Assembly: GCF_013401515.1 (NCBI RefSeq)
Contig: NZ_CP058530.1
Span: 124,001-188,000, forward strand
DNA length: 64,000 bases
From: Halorarum halophilum
GTDB lineage: Archaea; Halobacteriota; Halobacteria; Halobacteriales; Haloferacaceae
Direction of reading: 5' to 3'
Position 1 is the stretch's first letter. Every line of letters begins with the position of its first letter. The notes beneath the pieces are model-generated. The model ran no database searches and was not told the origin of the DNA. It saw only the letters and a list, made by a program, of their open reading frames with translations. This document shows positions 1 to 7,435 of the stretch, one piece after another. The translations under genes and the position numbers were made by a program.

Positions 1-246
1 AACGTTCCCCGGACGCTGAAACCGGAGTCCGACACGGAGATCTATCGCGCGGTCGAGATCGCCAAGGGCGAACTCGGCGTCTACATCCGCTCGGACGGCA
101 CCGACAGCCCCGCGCGGTTCAAGATCCGGAGCCCGTGTTTCCACAACCTCTCGGCGCTGCCCGAGATGTCGGTCGGCGAGTACGTGCCCGACCTCGTCGC
201 GGCGCTGGGTAGCCTCGACATCGTCCTCGGGAGCGTCGATCGGTGA
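1..246 (+). CDS. nuoD: NADH dehydrogenase-like subunit D (NuoD), C-terminal end, partial
   Basis: The reading frame is open from base 1 to a TGA at 244-246 and gives the last 81 residues of a complex I 49-kDa (NuoD/NuoCD) subunit. The motifs are the family C-terminus: AKGELGVYI, RFKIRSPCFHNL and a final GSLDIVLGSVDR. In this family the region lies beside the quinone-binding cavity of the membrane-bound proton-pumping complex. The 5' part is outside the window. In haloarchaeal nuo operons nuoH normally follows directly; here a decayed unrelated fragment follows, so this may be the end of a rearranged or extra copy. The family call is firm; whether the gene is intact cannot be judged. Confidence 0.88.
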   Translation, partial: NVPRTLKPESDTEIYRAVEIAKGELGVYIRSDGTDSPARFKIRSPCFHNLSALPEMSVGEYVPDLVAALGSLDIVLGSVDR

Positions 247-418
247 GCGTGCCGGCGGGAGTGCTCGTCGCCACGACGCTCGCGTTCCTGCTCGCAAGGG
301 GGCCCTCGCCGGCGGCATCGTCCTCAACGTCATCGAGGAGGAACTGCCCGCCGAGCGCAAGAGCCGGTTCGGGACGTTCGCGCTCGGCGCCGGAGAAACG
401 CCGTCCTACTATCACTAG
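243..418 (+). pseudogene. Frameshifted C-terminal fragment of a membrane protein
   Basis: Two adjacent frames together read like the end of a small hydrophobic protein. From 243 the frame gives PAGVLVATTLAFLLA. After the five-G run at 298-302 the continuation lies in another frame, starting at 302, as ALAGGIVLNVIEEELP and ending at TAG 416-418. The GGIVLNV..EELP segment resembles the C-terminus of haloarchaeal ZIP-like or related integral membrane proteins, but that identification is from memory and weak. There is no N-terminal region, because the fragment begins at the nuoD stop codon. I infer a remnant left by deletion or recombination, carrying a one-base frameshift. Confidence 0.4.
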
Positions 419-510
419 TGTGAATTACCCATCGTTGCGGACTGTTGCAGACCAGATGCAAACGAATGCAAGGGCGGAAGGGCTAACACTCCAGCCGGGG
501 ATGGGGAACC

Positions 511-693
511 ATGGCGCGATACCCGCGGCCAGTGAGGGACGCCCGCATCAAGTGCATCGAGTGCAACGCGCCCGTCGTGGAGACCGTCGACGAGGGGTAC
601 CACTGCGTCGACTGCGGCGGCTCCCCGATAACGTCGCACTCGGATGCGTCCTCGGGCTCCGAGGCGTCGTCGCTCAACGAAGCGGATGACTGA
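511..693 (+). CDS. Small zinc-ribbon protein
   Basis: A 60-residue acidic protein starting at ATG 511. Two CxxC knuckles (CIECN at residues 15-19 and CVDCG at 32-36) separated by about 15 residues form a one-zinc rubredoxin/zinc-ribbon fold. The Ser/Asp/Glu-rich tail is probably disordered. Mini zinc-finger proteins of 40-70 residues are abundant in haloarchaea and most have no assigned role. The gene lies 45 bases upstream of the uracil-DNA glycosylase-like gene on the same strand and could be co-transcribed. Being real is likely from codon use and the paired cysteines; function is unknown. Confidence 0.75.
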   Translation: MARYPRPVRDARIKCIECNAPVVETVDEGYHCVDCGGSPITSHSDASSGSEASSLNEADD

Positions 694-738
694 GTCGGCG
701 GCGGCGGTATCCTTCCCGGGACTGGGTGGCCGGCTCGC

Positions 739-1287
739 GTGAGTGACTTCGAGGACCGCTTCGGGGACGCGCTCGAGGCCGTCCCCGAGGAGCACGTCGA
801 CCGGTCGCGCTTCGTGCCGGGCGTCGGCCCGCTCGACGCGGACGTCGTGCTGGTCGGCGAGGCGCCCGGAGAGAACGAGGTCGCGGAGGGCGAGCCGTTC
901 GTCGGCCAGGCCGGCAGGGAGCTCGACCGCGTGCTCGCGGACCTCGGCGTCGACCGCTCGTCGGTGTACGTCACGAACCTGGTGAAGGTCCGGCCGCCGG
1001 AGAACCGGACCCCCTACGTCGCCGAGATCGACGCCTGGCGTCCGGTGCTCGACGCCGAACTCGAGCGCATCTCGCCGACCGTCGTCGTCCCGCTCGGCAC
1101 CACCGCGACGCGGGCCGTGCTCGACACGGACGAGGGCGTCACCGACCTGCACGGCCGGCAGTTCGAACGGGACGGGTGGACGGTCGTCCCCGCGTTCCAC
1201 CCCGCGGCGACCTTCTACGACGAGACCAAGCGCGACGAGTTCGAGGCCGACATCCTGGCCGCCTTCGAGGCCGCCGGGCTGGTGTGA
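739..1287 (+). CDS. Uracil-DNA glycosylase family protein (family-4-like, no Fe-S cysteines)
   Basis: A 182-residue protein from GTG 739. It carries the UDG-superfamily motifs: GEAPGENE (40-47) with GEPFVGQAGR (51-60) for the catalytic water and uracil pocket, TNLVKVRPPENRTP (79-92), VPLGTTATRAVL (117-128) and AFHPAA (152-157), the DNA-intercalating motif. The expected activity is removal of uracil from deaminated cytosine in DNA. Classical family-4 enzymes hold a 4Fe-4S cluster with four cysteines, two of them in the KCRPP region. This protein contains no cysteine at all (V84 and W100 fall near two ligand positions). It is therefore a cluster-free relative, and glycosylase activity is inferred only. 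Confidence 0.85.
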   Translation: MSDFEDRFGDALEAVPEEHVDRSRFVPGVGPLDADVVLVGEAPGENEVAEGEPFVGQAGRELDRVLADLGVDRSSVYVTNLVKVRPPENRTPYVAEIDAWRPVLDAELERISPTVVVPLGTTATRAVLDTDEGVTDLHGRQFERDGWTVVPAFHPAATFYDETKRDEFEADILAAFEAAGLV

Positions 1288-1567
1288 GGGACGCCGGAAG
1301 CGGCCGCCTTCCACTGTTCGTTCGTGTCCGAGTCGAGTACTACGGGCAGCCGACACGCTACCGGTCGGCGGCGTGCCGGACTGGAACCCGGCGACGGGGC
1401 GGACGTCCCGGCGTTCCTCACTCCCGTACGCGCGGTACTCCCGGAGGAAACCCGCTTGCGGTGCTTCCCCGGAAACCACGGAGTAGTCACCTTATTTACA
1501 TTCCAGCACACCCTCAACAATTAGGGGAACCTCTCTTATCCGATAGTTGTGTAGCAACCGTCACACC

Positions 1568-2236
1568 ATGACGACCATTGTGCGAGCCACCCTGCCGGCG
1601 GAACAGTTCGCGCTCGACGAGACGTTCAATCGCGTTCCGTCGGCCGAGTTCGAGATCGTTCGGGTGGTCGCCGACAGCACCGACCGCGTGCTGCCGCTGC
1701 TGTGGGCGACTGCCGACGAAGGGGAGCCGTTCGACTCGCTACCGGAGGTGATCTCCGAGGACCCGACGACCCAGGAGATGTCCGTCGTCACCGAGTTCGA
1801 CACCGAGTACCTCCTGAAGATGGACTGGGAGATGCACGTGCGCGTGCTGTTCTACATCCTGAAGGAGGAGGACGCGACCATCCTCGACGCGCGCACGAAG
1901 GACGGCGAGTGGCACTTCCGGGTGCTGTTCCCCGAACACGACTCGGTCGGGACCATGTACCAGTCGTGCAAGGACTACGACATCACCCTCGACATCAAGC
2001 AGATCACCCAGCTGTCCGACTCGTTCCGCCGCGGCTGGTTCGGCCTGACCGAGCACCAGTACGAGACCATCGTCGGCGCGTACCGCGAGGGGTACTACTC
2101 CGTCCCGCGGAAGGCGAACCTGGAGGAACTGGCGGACCGCTTCGGCGTCTCCCACCAGGCGCTCTCCGAGCGGCTCCGGCGGGGCCACGAGAAGCTCATC
2201 GCGAACGCGATGCACCTCGAGTCGACCCCGGTGTAG
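1568..2236 (+). CDS. Bat-type HTH-10 transcriptional regulator
   Basis: A 222-residue protein; ATG 1568 is preferred over a TTG at 1547 because of codon choice and a compact leader. Residues 1-160 form the beta-rich sensor half typical of bacterio-opsin-activator-like proteins. The C-terminus from LTEHQYETIVGAYREGYY onward, through LEELADRFGVSHQALSERL, is the HTH-10 DNA-binding domain that defines this haloarchaeal family. There is no PAS or GAF domain, so it is one of the short stand-alone members. TATA-like stretches (TTATTTA near 1493, CTTATCC near 1536) lie upstream. The gene is monocistronic and its target genes cannot be deduced. Confidence 0.85.
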   Translation: MTTIVRATLPAEQFALDETFNRVPSAEFEIVRVVADSTDRVLPLLWATADEGEPFDSLPEVISEDPTTQEMSVVTEFDTEYLLKMDWEMHVRVLFYILKEEDATILDARTKDGEWHFRVLFPEHDSVGTMYQSCKDYDITLDIKQITQLSDSFRRGWFGLTEHQYETIVGAYREGYYSVPRKANLEELADRFGVSHQALSERLRRGHEKLIANAMHLESTPV

Positions 2237-2544
2237 CTGGAACCCGACGGCCGTCGTGAGCGGCGGCCACGTCGAACGAGCACCGTGCCCGGTGACGGCC
2301 GCGGGGACCGTGCCCGCGTCGGATCCCCGCCGACAATGGTTTTCTCGATAAAGTAGCAACTCCGAACTGACCTTATGTCCATCTCTTTATAAGTCTTCTC
2401 TCCCGCCACCCGCCCCGCTACCGGCCGAATTCGGCCAGTACGCGAAACGCGGCGACGTGTCGGTGCGAACCGGCCTCCATCCGGACGGAACACACCGCGA
2501 CGTGGGAAGGAACCAAACCCTCTCCCGGGAAACGTTCTCCCGGC
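2237..2544. other. Intergenic region with an orphan TATA-like box
   Basis: A 308-base gap between two regulator genes. A good TATA-like stretch (CTTTATAAG) lies at about 2389-2397, roughly 150 bases before the next start codon. A transcript starting there would have an unusually long leader for this kind of organism, or could be a small RNA. No convincing small protein is seen. The 2450-2540 part is GC-rich and featureless. Confidence 0.3.
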
Positions 2545-2841
2545 ATGGAAGGCGTGCTCTGGTACCTGCTCGCGAGTTCCCGCGGGGGACCGACGCGGAC
2601 TCGGCTCCTTCGGGTGCTCGAGGACCAGCCACGCAACGCCAACCAGCTCGCGGACGAACTGGACCTCGACTACACCACCGTCCGACACCACCTCGACGTC
2701 CTGATGGACAACAACGTCGTCCGTCGCGCCGGCGGCGACTACGGGGCGGTGTACCTGTTCACCGACCAGGTCCGGACGAACTGGGACACGGTCGAGGAGA
2801 TACTCGAGGCGGTCGACGCGGGGGGGAACGACGACCCATGA
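2545..2841 (+). CDS. ArsR-like winged-helix regulator
   Basis: A 98-residue winged-helix protein. The order is an N-terminal strand-helix, a helix-turn-helix (NANQLADELDLDYTTVRHHL, residues 32-51, with recognition helix YTTVRHHLDVL), a wing ending YGAVYLFTD, then a C-terminal helix probably for dimerisation. It has no cysteines that would make it a metal sensor. It is followed by a small membrane protein and then the COG4315 lipoprotein, an arrangement that suggests local control of that cassette. The regulator family call is firm; the signal sensed is unknown. Confidence 0.85.
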   Translation: MEGVLWYLLASSRGGPTRTRLLRVLEDQPRNANQLADELDLDYTTVRHHLDVLMDNNVVRRAGGDYGAVYLFTDQVRTNWDTVEEILEAVDAGGNDDP

Positions 2842-2899
2842 ATACGGACGAACTTTGGACAGCACCTATGAGGGTTGCGGGCGGACCGGGGAGGCGACC

Positions 2900-3202
2900 A
2901 TGACCGTCTGGCTCGACGTCGCGAGGGCCGCTGCGGGGGTGAACGTGCTGCTGCTGCTCGCGCTGGGCTCCGTGTGGCTCCGCAACTACCGCCAGCACGG
3001 CGCCCGGCACACGCTGGGGCTCCTCGTCGTCGGAGCCTTCCTCCTCGTGGAGAACGCCCTCTGGCTCTACTTCTACGTCGTCCACCCGGCGTTCGTCGGC
3101 TGGTTCGTTGCCGCCGACGCGGACGTGCAGGTCGGGATGGCGATGCTGTGCGGGCTGGAACTCGTCGCGCTGGCCGTCCTCGCCCGGATCACCTGGCGCT
3201 GA
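2900..3202 (+). CDS. Small three-helix membrane protein
   Basis: A 100-residue hydrophobic protein; ATG 2900 is chosen over an upstream GTG because it gives a short N-terminus leading straight into the first membrane helix. Three membrane segments are visible (about residues 5-23, 34-58 and 76-96), separated by the basic loop RNYRQHGARH. It matches in size and topology the 106-residue membrane protein on the other side of the lipoprotein, and both sit beside an HTH gene. No catalytic motif is visible. A role as membrane sensor or anchor for the regulator is a guess from the neighbourhood. Confidence 0.75.
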   Translation: MTVWLDVARAAAGVNVLLLLALGSVWLRNYRQHGARHTLGLLVVGAFLLVENALWLYFYVVHPAFVGWFVAADADVQVGMAMLCGLELVALAVLARITWR

Positions 3203-3348
3203 TCGCCGGACCGTCGCGTGTCCCAAGCGGTTACGTATCTCAGGCGGTCACGTATCCCGGCCTCTTCCCCGCTCCGAACACCGACGTGGGACGAAGTTTG
3301 GACGGAGTTCGGAAAACGCTCTTTCGCGGGGTCGGCGTCCCGTCGGCT

Positions 3349-4317
3349 ATGGCACTCACCCGACGGCGGCTGCTCGGTGCGACCGTGGTAACGCTCCCCC
3401 TCGCGGGCTGTACGAGCGGCAGTGGCAGCAGCGGCGGTGGCGGAGGCGGGAACCAGCCCACCGCGACGGAACCCACCGACGGCGACGACTCCACGCCGAC
3501 CGGGACCGGAACCGGAACCGACGCCGGGATGGACGGCGCGACGGTCGCCGTCAGCACGCATCCCGACCACGGCGAGCTCCTGGTGGGGCCCGACGGGATG
3601 ACGCTGTACATGTTCGACCAGGATACGCGGGGCGAACCGGCCAGCACCTGCTACGAGGGGTGCGCCGAGGCGTGGCCGCCGCTCACCGTCGAAGGGGAAC
3701 CGACCGCTGGCGAGGGCGTCTCGGCCGAGTTGACCACGTTCGAGCGGGACGACGGCTCCACTCAGGTCGCGGCCGGCGGCTGGCCGCTGTACCACTTCGC
3801 CTCCGACTCGGAACCGGGGGACGCGACCGGCCAGGGCGTCAACGACGTCTGGTGGGTCATCCGCCCCGACGGCACGCCCGTCAGGCCCGGCCAGGGGACG
3901 GCCACCGGAACCGGGATGGACGGGGCGACCGTGAACGTCAGGTCACATCCCGACCTCGGCGAGCTTTTGGTGGGACCCGACGGGATGACGCTGTACATGT
4001 TCGACCAGGACACGCAGGGGGAGTCAGCGAGCGCGTGTTACCACGGCTGCGCGGAGGCGTGGCCCCCGTTCACCGTCGATGGCGAGCCGACCGCCGGTGA
4101 CGGCGTGAGCGCGGAACTGACGACGTTTGAACGCGAGGACGGGACGAGCCAGGTCGCGGCCGGCGGCTGGCCGCTGTACCACTTCGCTTCGGACACGCAA
4201 CCCGGGGACGCGACCGGCCAGGGCGTCAACGACGTCTGGTGGGTGCTGCGGCCGGACGGGACACCCGTGAAGCCGGATCAGGGGACGGCAACGGGCACGA
4301 ACGGCGCGTACAACTGA
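3349..4317 (+). CDS. Tandem COG4315 (PF03640-type) lipoprotein
   Basis: A 322-residue exported lipoprotein from ATG 3349. It has a basic N-terminus (RRRLLG), a hydrophobic core and a lipobox ending LAGC (Cys21), then a Gly/Thr/Asp-rich linker to about residue 65. Two near-identical domains follow (about 66-180 and 190-310). Each contains LLVGPDGMTLYMFDQD, a CY.GCAEAWPP cysteine pair, GGWPLYHFASD and GQGVNDVWWV, the hallmarks of the 'secreted repeat' family. The family is widespread in bacteria and haloarchaea with no settled biochemical role; a redox or metal-linked function has been suspected because of the conserved Cys/Met/His/Trp residues. It sits between two small membrane proteins and two HTH genes. 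Confidence 0.85.
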   Translation: MALTRRRLLGATVVTLPLAGCTSGSGSSGGGGGGNQPTATEPTDGDDSTPTGTGTGTDAGMDGATVAVSTHPDHGELLVGPDGMTLYMFDQDTRGEPASTCYEGCAEAWPPLTVEGEPTAGEGVSAELTTFERDDGSTQVAAGGWPLYHFASDSEPGDATGQGVNDVWWVIRPDGTPVRPGQGTATGTGMDGATVNVRSHPDLGELLVGPDGMTLYMFDQDTQGESASACYHGCAEAWPPFTVDGEPTAGDGVSAELTTFEREDGTSQVAAGGWPLYHFASDTQPGDATGQGVNDVWWVLRPDGTPVKPDQGTATGTNGAYN

Positions 4318-4371
4318 CCACGCCGTCCCGGACCGAAAGGCCGACGTGGTCCCCGCGCCCACTCAGGGTCG

Positions 4372-4692
4372 ATGAATCCCGCGTCCCTCGAGATCGGCCA
4401 CGTTGGCGGGCCCTGGTACGTGCTCGTCCTCGGTCTCGCGGCCGCCGGGGGAGCTGTGTTGCTCGGCGGGGGACTGGCCGCGTTCCTCCAGCGCAGGTCG
4501 CGCCCGTACCTGCTCGTCGCGCTCGCGCTCGGCACGCTCCTCGCGCGCACGGCGCTGGCCGTCGGCGCGACGTGGGGGGCAGTGGGCGAGGAGGTCCACC
4601 ACTTCGGCGAGCACGTCCTCGACGTGGCGATGGCCGGGCTGGTCATCGCCGCGGTCGTCTACGCCCGTCGCGCGGGGGGGACGACGACGTGA
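4372..4692 (+). CDS. Small three-helix membrane protein
   Basis: A 106-residue hydrophobic protein from ATG 4372. Predicted membrane helices lie at about residues 14-38, 46-68 and 82-99, with a basic loop QRRSRPY between the first two and a His-containing segment EEVHHFGEH before the third. Size, topology and loop position mirror the protein at 2900-3202. Its stop overlaps the next start codon (GTG 4689) by four bases, so the two are translationally coupled. The fixed pairing with an HTH protein suggests membrane-linked control of the regulator; no function is known. Confidence 0.78.
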   Translation: MNPASLEIGHVGGPWYVLVLGLAAAGGAVLLGGGLAAFLQRRSRPYLLVALALGTLLARTALAVGATWGAVGEEVHHFGEHVLDVAMAGLVIAAVVYARRAGGTTT

Positions 4693-5207
4693 GCGATACC
4701 CCGACCCGAGAGCGCGTCGCGTCCTACGTCCGGACCCACCCCGGACTCCACTTCAACGAGCTCGTCCGTCGGCTCGACCTCGCCCCCGGTCAGGCCCAGT
4801 ACCACCTTCGGGGGCTCACCGACGACGGCGACCTGTGCCGCGAGGAGGTGTCCGGCCGGACCCACTACTTCCCGCCGGAGTTCGCCCCCGCCGACCGGCT
4901 GCTCGTCTCGCTGTTGCGCCGCGAGACGGCCCGCGACGTCTGCCTCGAACTGCTGGATCGTCCCTGGCGGCCGGCGTCGCTCGCGGACGACCTGGGGGTC
5001 GCCCGAAGCACGCTGGAGTGGCACCTCGACAGGCTCGTCGACGTCGACGTGGTCCGCAAGCGCCGCGACGAGCGAGGTAGGGTGACGCTCGTGCTCGCGG
5101 ACCCGGAACGAACCGCTCGGGGACTTCGGACCGTCCGGCCGTCGCTCCCGGACCGCCTGCTCGACCGGTTCACCCGGCTGGTGGACGGGCTGCTGGAGGG
5201 CGACTGA
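4689..5207 (+). CDS. Transcriptional regulator with two winged helices
   Basis: A 172-residue protein starting at GTG 4689 inside the previous stop. Two winged-helix units are visible. The first spans about residues 5-62 (HFNELVRRLDLAPGQAQYHL plus wing). The second spans about 80-140 (ASLADDLGVARSTLEWHL with a basic wing RKRRDERG). Tandem HTH proteins of this kind are common in haloarchaea and usually act as repressors or activators of the adjacent membrane gene. Coupling to the membrane protein supports a membrane-sensor/DNA-binding pair. The ligand is unknown. Confidence 0.83.
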   Translation: MSDTPTRERVASYVRTHPGLHFNELVRRLDLAPGQAQYHLRGLTDDGDLCREEVSGRTHYFPPEFAPADRLLVSLLRRETARDVCLELLDRPWRPASLADDLGVARSTLEWHLDRLVDVDVVRKRRDERGRVTLVLADPERTARGLRTVRPSLPDRLLDRFTRLVDGLLEGD

Positions 5208-5310
5208 CCGGCGGGGGCCCGGATTCCGTCGGCCACCGGCTCATGGAGGCAGACACGGAGGGGAAACATAGTGCAGAAGACATTTAGCTACTCGGCCGGG
5301 CGTGAGAACG

Positions 5311-5691
5311 ATGGCGCTTCCACGCTCCCGTGGGCTGCTTCTCTGCCTCTGCTGTCTCGTGGTGAGTGCTACAATCGCGGGCTGTCTCGGGGGGGCCGGG
5401 GTGGGCGACGCGGAAGCGAGGGAACGCGCGCTCGCCGCCGAGGGGGACCACATCGCCGAGCAGTTGGAGAACGCGACCTGCGTCGAGGGCTGGGGGCCGA
5501 CCTCGTACGCGGGGGTGGAGAGGGAGGCGACGGTCACGAACCGAACTGCTGACGGGGTGTACGTGGAGGTCACGCACCCGTACTGGTACTCGACGGGGCG
5601 GGACGAGGCCGACGTCGGTTCGAACGCACGCTACCTCGTCACCGCCGACGCCGTCCGCCGTGTCGGCGGTACCGACGTGTCGCCCTGTTAG
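5311..5691 (+). CDS. Small exported lipoprotein
   Basis: A roughly 126-residue protein with a strongly hydrophobic leader and the lipobox IAGC (Cys near residue 24). The mature part is short, acidic and beta-rich, with two further cysteines (ATCVEGWG and the C-terminal SPC) that could form a disulfide outside the cell. GTG 5302, three codons upstream, is an equally possible start. I do not recognise the family. It is not obviously part of the neighbouring cassette, lying about 100 bases after the double-HTH gene on the same strand. Confidence 0.72.
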   Translation: MALPRSRGLLLCLCCLVVSATIAGCLGGAGVGDAEARERALAAEGDHIAEQLENATCVEGWGPTSYAGVEREATVTNRTADGVYVEVTHPYWYSTGRDEADVGSNARYLVTADAVRRVGGTDVSPC

Positions 5692-5810
5692 GCTCGAGCC
5701 CGACCGTGTGATCCGTGCGTCACCGTACCGGGCTGGCTGGCGAACTCCCCGTTGACGGTAGTTCAGCCGACCGAGGGAAGAAATGGGGAGTCGAGAGGCG
5801 TTCCGTCGGC

Positions 5811-6215
5811 TCAGTCGGCACCCGCCGATGCCGCCTGTTGTTCCTCGATGTGGTCGACGATCTGGGACGTCTCCTCGACGAAGTCGTCGAGGTCGACCTG
5901 GCTCCCGTGGAGGATCGTCGAGAAGTACTGCACGTTGGCCGCGACGTTCACCGCTTCGGTTACTCCGCCCTCCGTGACCTCCTCCAGTTTCGCCTCCTCC
6001 GTGTGGAAGTGGATGCAGTAGGGACAGTTCAGCGCGGCCGCCGCCCCGAGCGCGACGAGCGCCTTCTCCCGGTTCGGAAGCTCCGTCTCCCCCAACTCGA
6101 GGTCGCGCACGACCTGCCAGCTGTGGTCGGCGGCGGGCTCCGAGAGTCCGTCTATCCAGCTCGGTACCTGTCCGAGGTACTCTTCGATTTCTTGCCGCGT
6201 TTGATCCGAGACCAT
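5811..6215 (-). CDS. AhpD-like / carboxymuconolactone decarboxylase family protein
   Basis: A 134-residue all-helical protein. The signature is NCPYCIHFH (residues 63-71), a CxxC pair (Cys64, Cys67) with following histidines, as in the AhpD alkylhydroperoxidase core. Members reduce peroxides through the cysteine pair or act as decarboxylases in aromatic degradation; the CxxC-H pattern favours the peroxidase-like branch. The N-terminal helix and the acidic C-terminal tail are typical for a cytoplasmic haloarchaeal protein. It is convergent with the upstream lipoprotein gene and monocistronic. Substrate is unknown. Confidence 0.85.
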   Translation of the reverse strand: MVSDQTRQEIEEYLGQVPSWIDGLSEPAADHSWQVVRDLELGETELPNREKALVALGAAAALNCPYCIHFHTEEAKLEEVTEGGVTEAVNVAANVQYFSTILHGSQVDLDDFVEETSQIVDHIEEQQAASAGAD

Positions 6216-6623
6216 GGGTTCTCCTGAATTCCACGAGCGTCACCACACCATCCCACCTGCGTGCCGCAACAGCTCTGAAATCCGGGCGGCTATACATCAC
6301 GAACAATCATGTAACTACCTCAAACGGTCACGCTCGGGGTGTCACGGAATATGAGGAATCGAACGCAAATCCAACAGGAGGTACTCTAGTTCACAACGCA
6401 GATCCGTGTTCGTGCCGCTTCCCATGCCGCCGGCGCCGTTGAACCCACTTCCTCACACTCGCTGTCGCGCGAATCAACCGCCGAGATAAGCCCGCGCATG
6501 GGGTGGAGCGGGTCGAACTCGGATGGGATCCAGCCCCCATCGTGCTGCGTCACCCAGTTACTCACACGTTCAGCGAAACGAAAATAGTGGGAAAATTATC
6601 CCTGTTTGCCACTTCGAGGGGAT
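6216..6623. other. Intergenic region, no gene recognised
   Basis: About 400 bases between the divergent AhpD-like and DUF7344 genes. Base composition is less GC-rich than the neighbours. An AT-rich stretch (AAAATTATC, about 6591-6599) about 30 bases before ATG 6624 is a plausible promoter for the downstream gene. I see no protein with normal codon use here. Confidence 0.35.
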
Positions 6624-6953
6624 ATGGAGAACATCGGCCGGACGCTTTCGTTCGACGACATGATCGACGCGTTAGCGGACGTTCAGCGTCGGAAACTGTT
6701 GATCGCGCTCATGGAGCACAACCCCCAGAACGATTCGCCGGTGGCCATCGCGGACTCCGACAGCGAAGCGGACGCCATCAAGCGCCTCGTGACGATGAAT
6801 CACGTCCACCTGCCGAAACTAGCCGACTACGGGTTTATCGAGTGGGATTCGGAGAGTCACCAAGTGACGAAGGGTCCGAACTTCGACGAGATCAGGCCCC
6901 TGCTCGAACTGCTGGACGGCCACGAGGACGAACTCCCCACCGACTGGCTGTAA
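6624..6953 (+). CDS. DUF7344-type winged-helix protein
   Basis: A 109-residue acidic protein from ATG 6624. The pattern DALADVQRRKLLIALMEHNP followed by KRLVTMNHVHLPKLADYGFIEWD is the haloarchaeal DUF7344 winged helix, in which the first helix 'L...RRR.LL..L' and the H.HLPKL helix are conserved. There is no membrane segment, so this is the soluble form. Such proteins are taken as transcription regulators but none in this subgroup has a known target. An AT-rich box about 30 bases upstream fits a leaderless promoter. Confidence 0.8.
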   Translation: MENIGRTLSFDDMIDALADVQRRKLLIALMEHNPQNDSPVAIADSDSEADAIKRLVTMNHVHLPKLADYGFIEWDSESHQVTKGPNFDEIRPLLELLDGHEDELPTDWL

Positions 6954-7053
6954 CGTACTACACCCGTGACCGATTCGACCTCGTCCTGAAGGCTACACCT
7001 GTCACGCGTACCTGGCACGCGTCATCGACGGGTAACCGGATGCCAGGGGAGCG

Positions 7054-7191
7054 CTAGTGAACGAGGTGGAACTCGAGGATGTGGCGGTCGCCGTACTCCG
7101 CCTGGTGTCGTTCCTGGAGTTCGAGCACCTCCTCCGGGTCTTCGATCTCGTCCCGAATATTACACTCGGAACAGGAAACGATGTACGTCAT
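7054..7191 (-). CDS. 45-residue CxxC mini-protein
   Basis: A short open frame, ATG at 7191-7189 and TAG at 7056-7054. The protein begins MTYIVSCSECN and ends HILEFHLVH, with one CxxC (residues 7-10) and two histidines in the last third that could complete a zinc site. Acidic, charged composition and third-position GC bias fit haloarchaeal coding. Similar minimal proteins with one CxxC occur widely in haloarchaea but are usually missed in annotation. Function is unknown; a wrong call is possible because of the length. Confidence 0.55.
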   Translation of the reverse strand: MTYIVSCSECNIRDEIEDPEEVLELQERHQAEYGDRHILEFHLVH

Positions 7192-7435
7192 GGTGGACTC
7201 AATTAACTGAACGTACGCCCCGAACTCGCATCAGTTCCGACCTTGCAAAGTTCGACTGGTATCATATCGTTGTCTAGTTAGAGACCAGTACCGACCGACC
7301 CACGTTCCATCTCCGATAGCAGCCGTTCGTACCTGCTTGTCGGTGAACCCGGATGTTGTCAACTGCCGCAATCGGAGTCGCGCGTTCGACGCGCACACCA
7401 CAACCGCCTTTCCCGCGGACCGACTACGGCCGCCA

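Noticed and set aside
119-1479. Long minus-strand open frames opposite nuoD, the zinc ribbon and UDG genes
   Set aside because: They have Arg/Pro-rich composition and poor codon bias, and lie opposite genes with clear family motifs; they are shadows of high-GC coding DNA.
2875-3348. N-terminal extension of the COG4315 lipoprotein to 2875
   Set aside because: It would overlap the membrane protein gene and be Arg-rich; the signal peptide and lipobox begin at ATG 3349.
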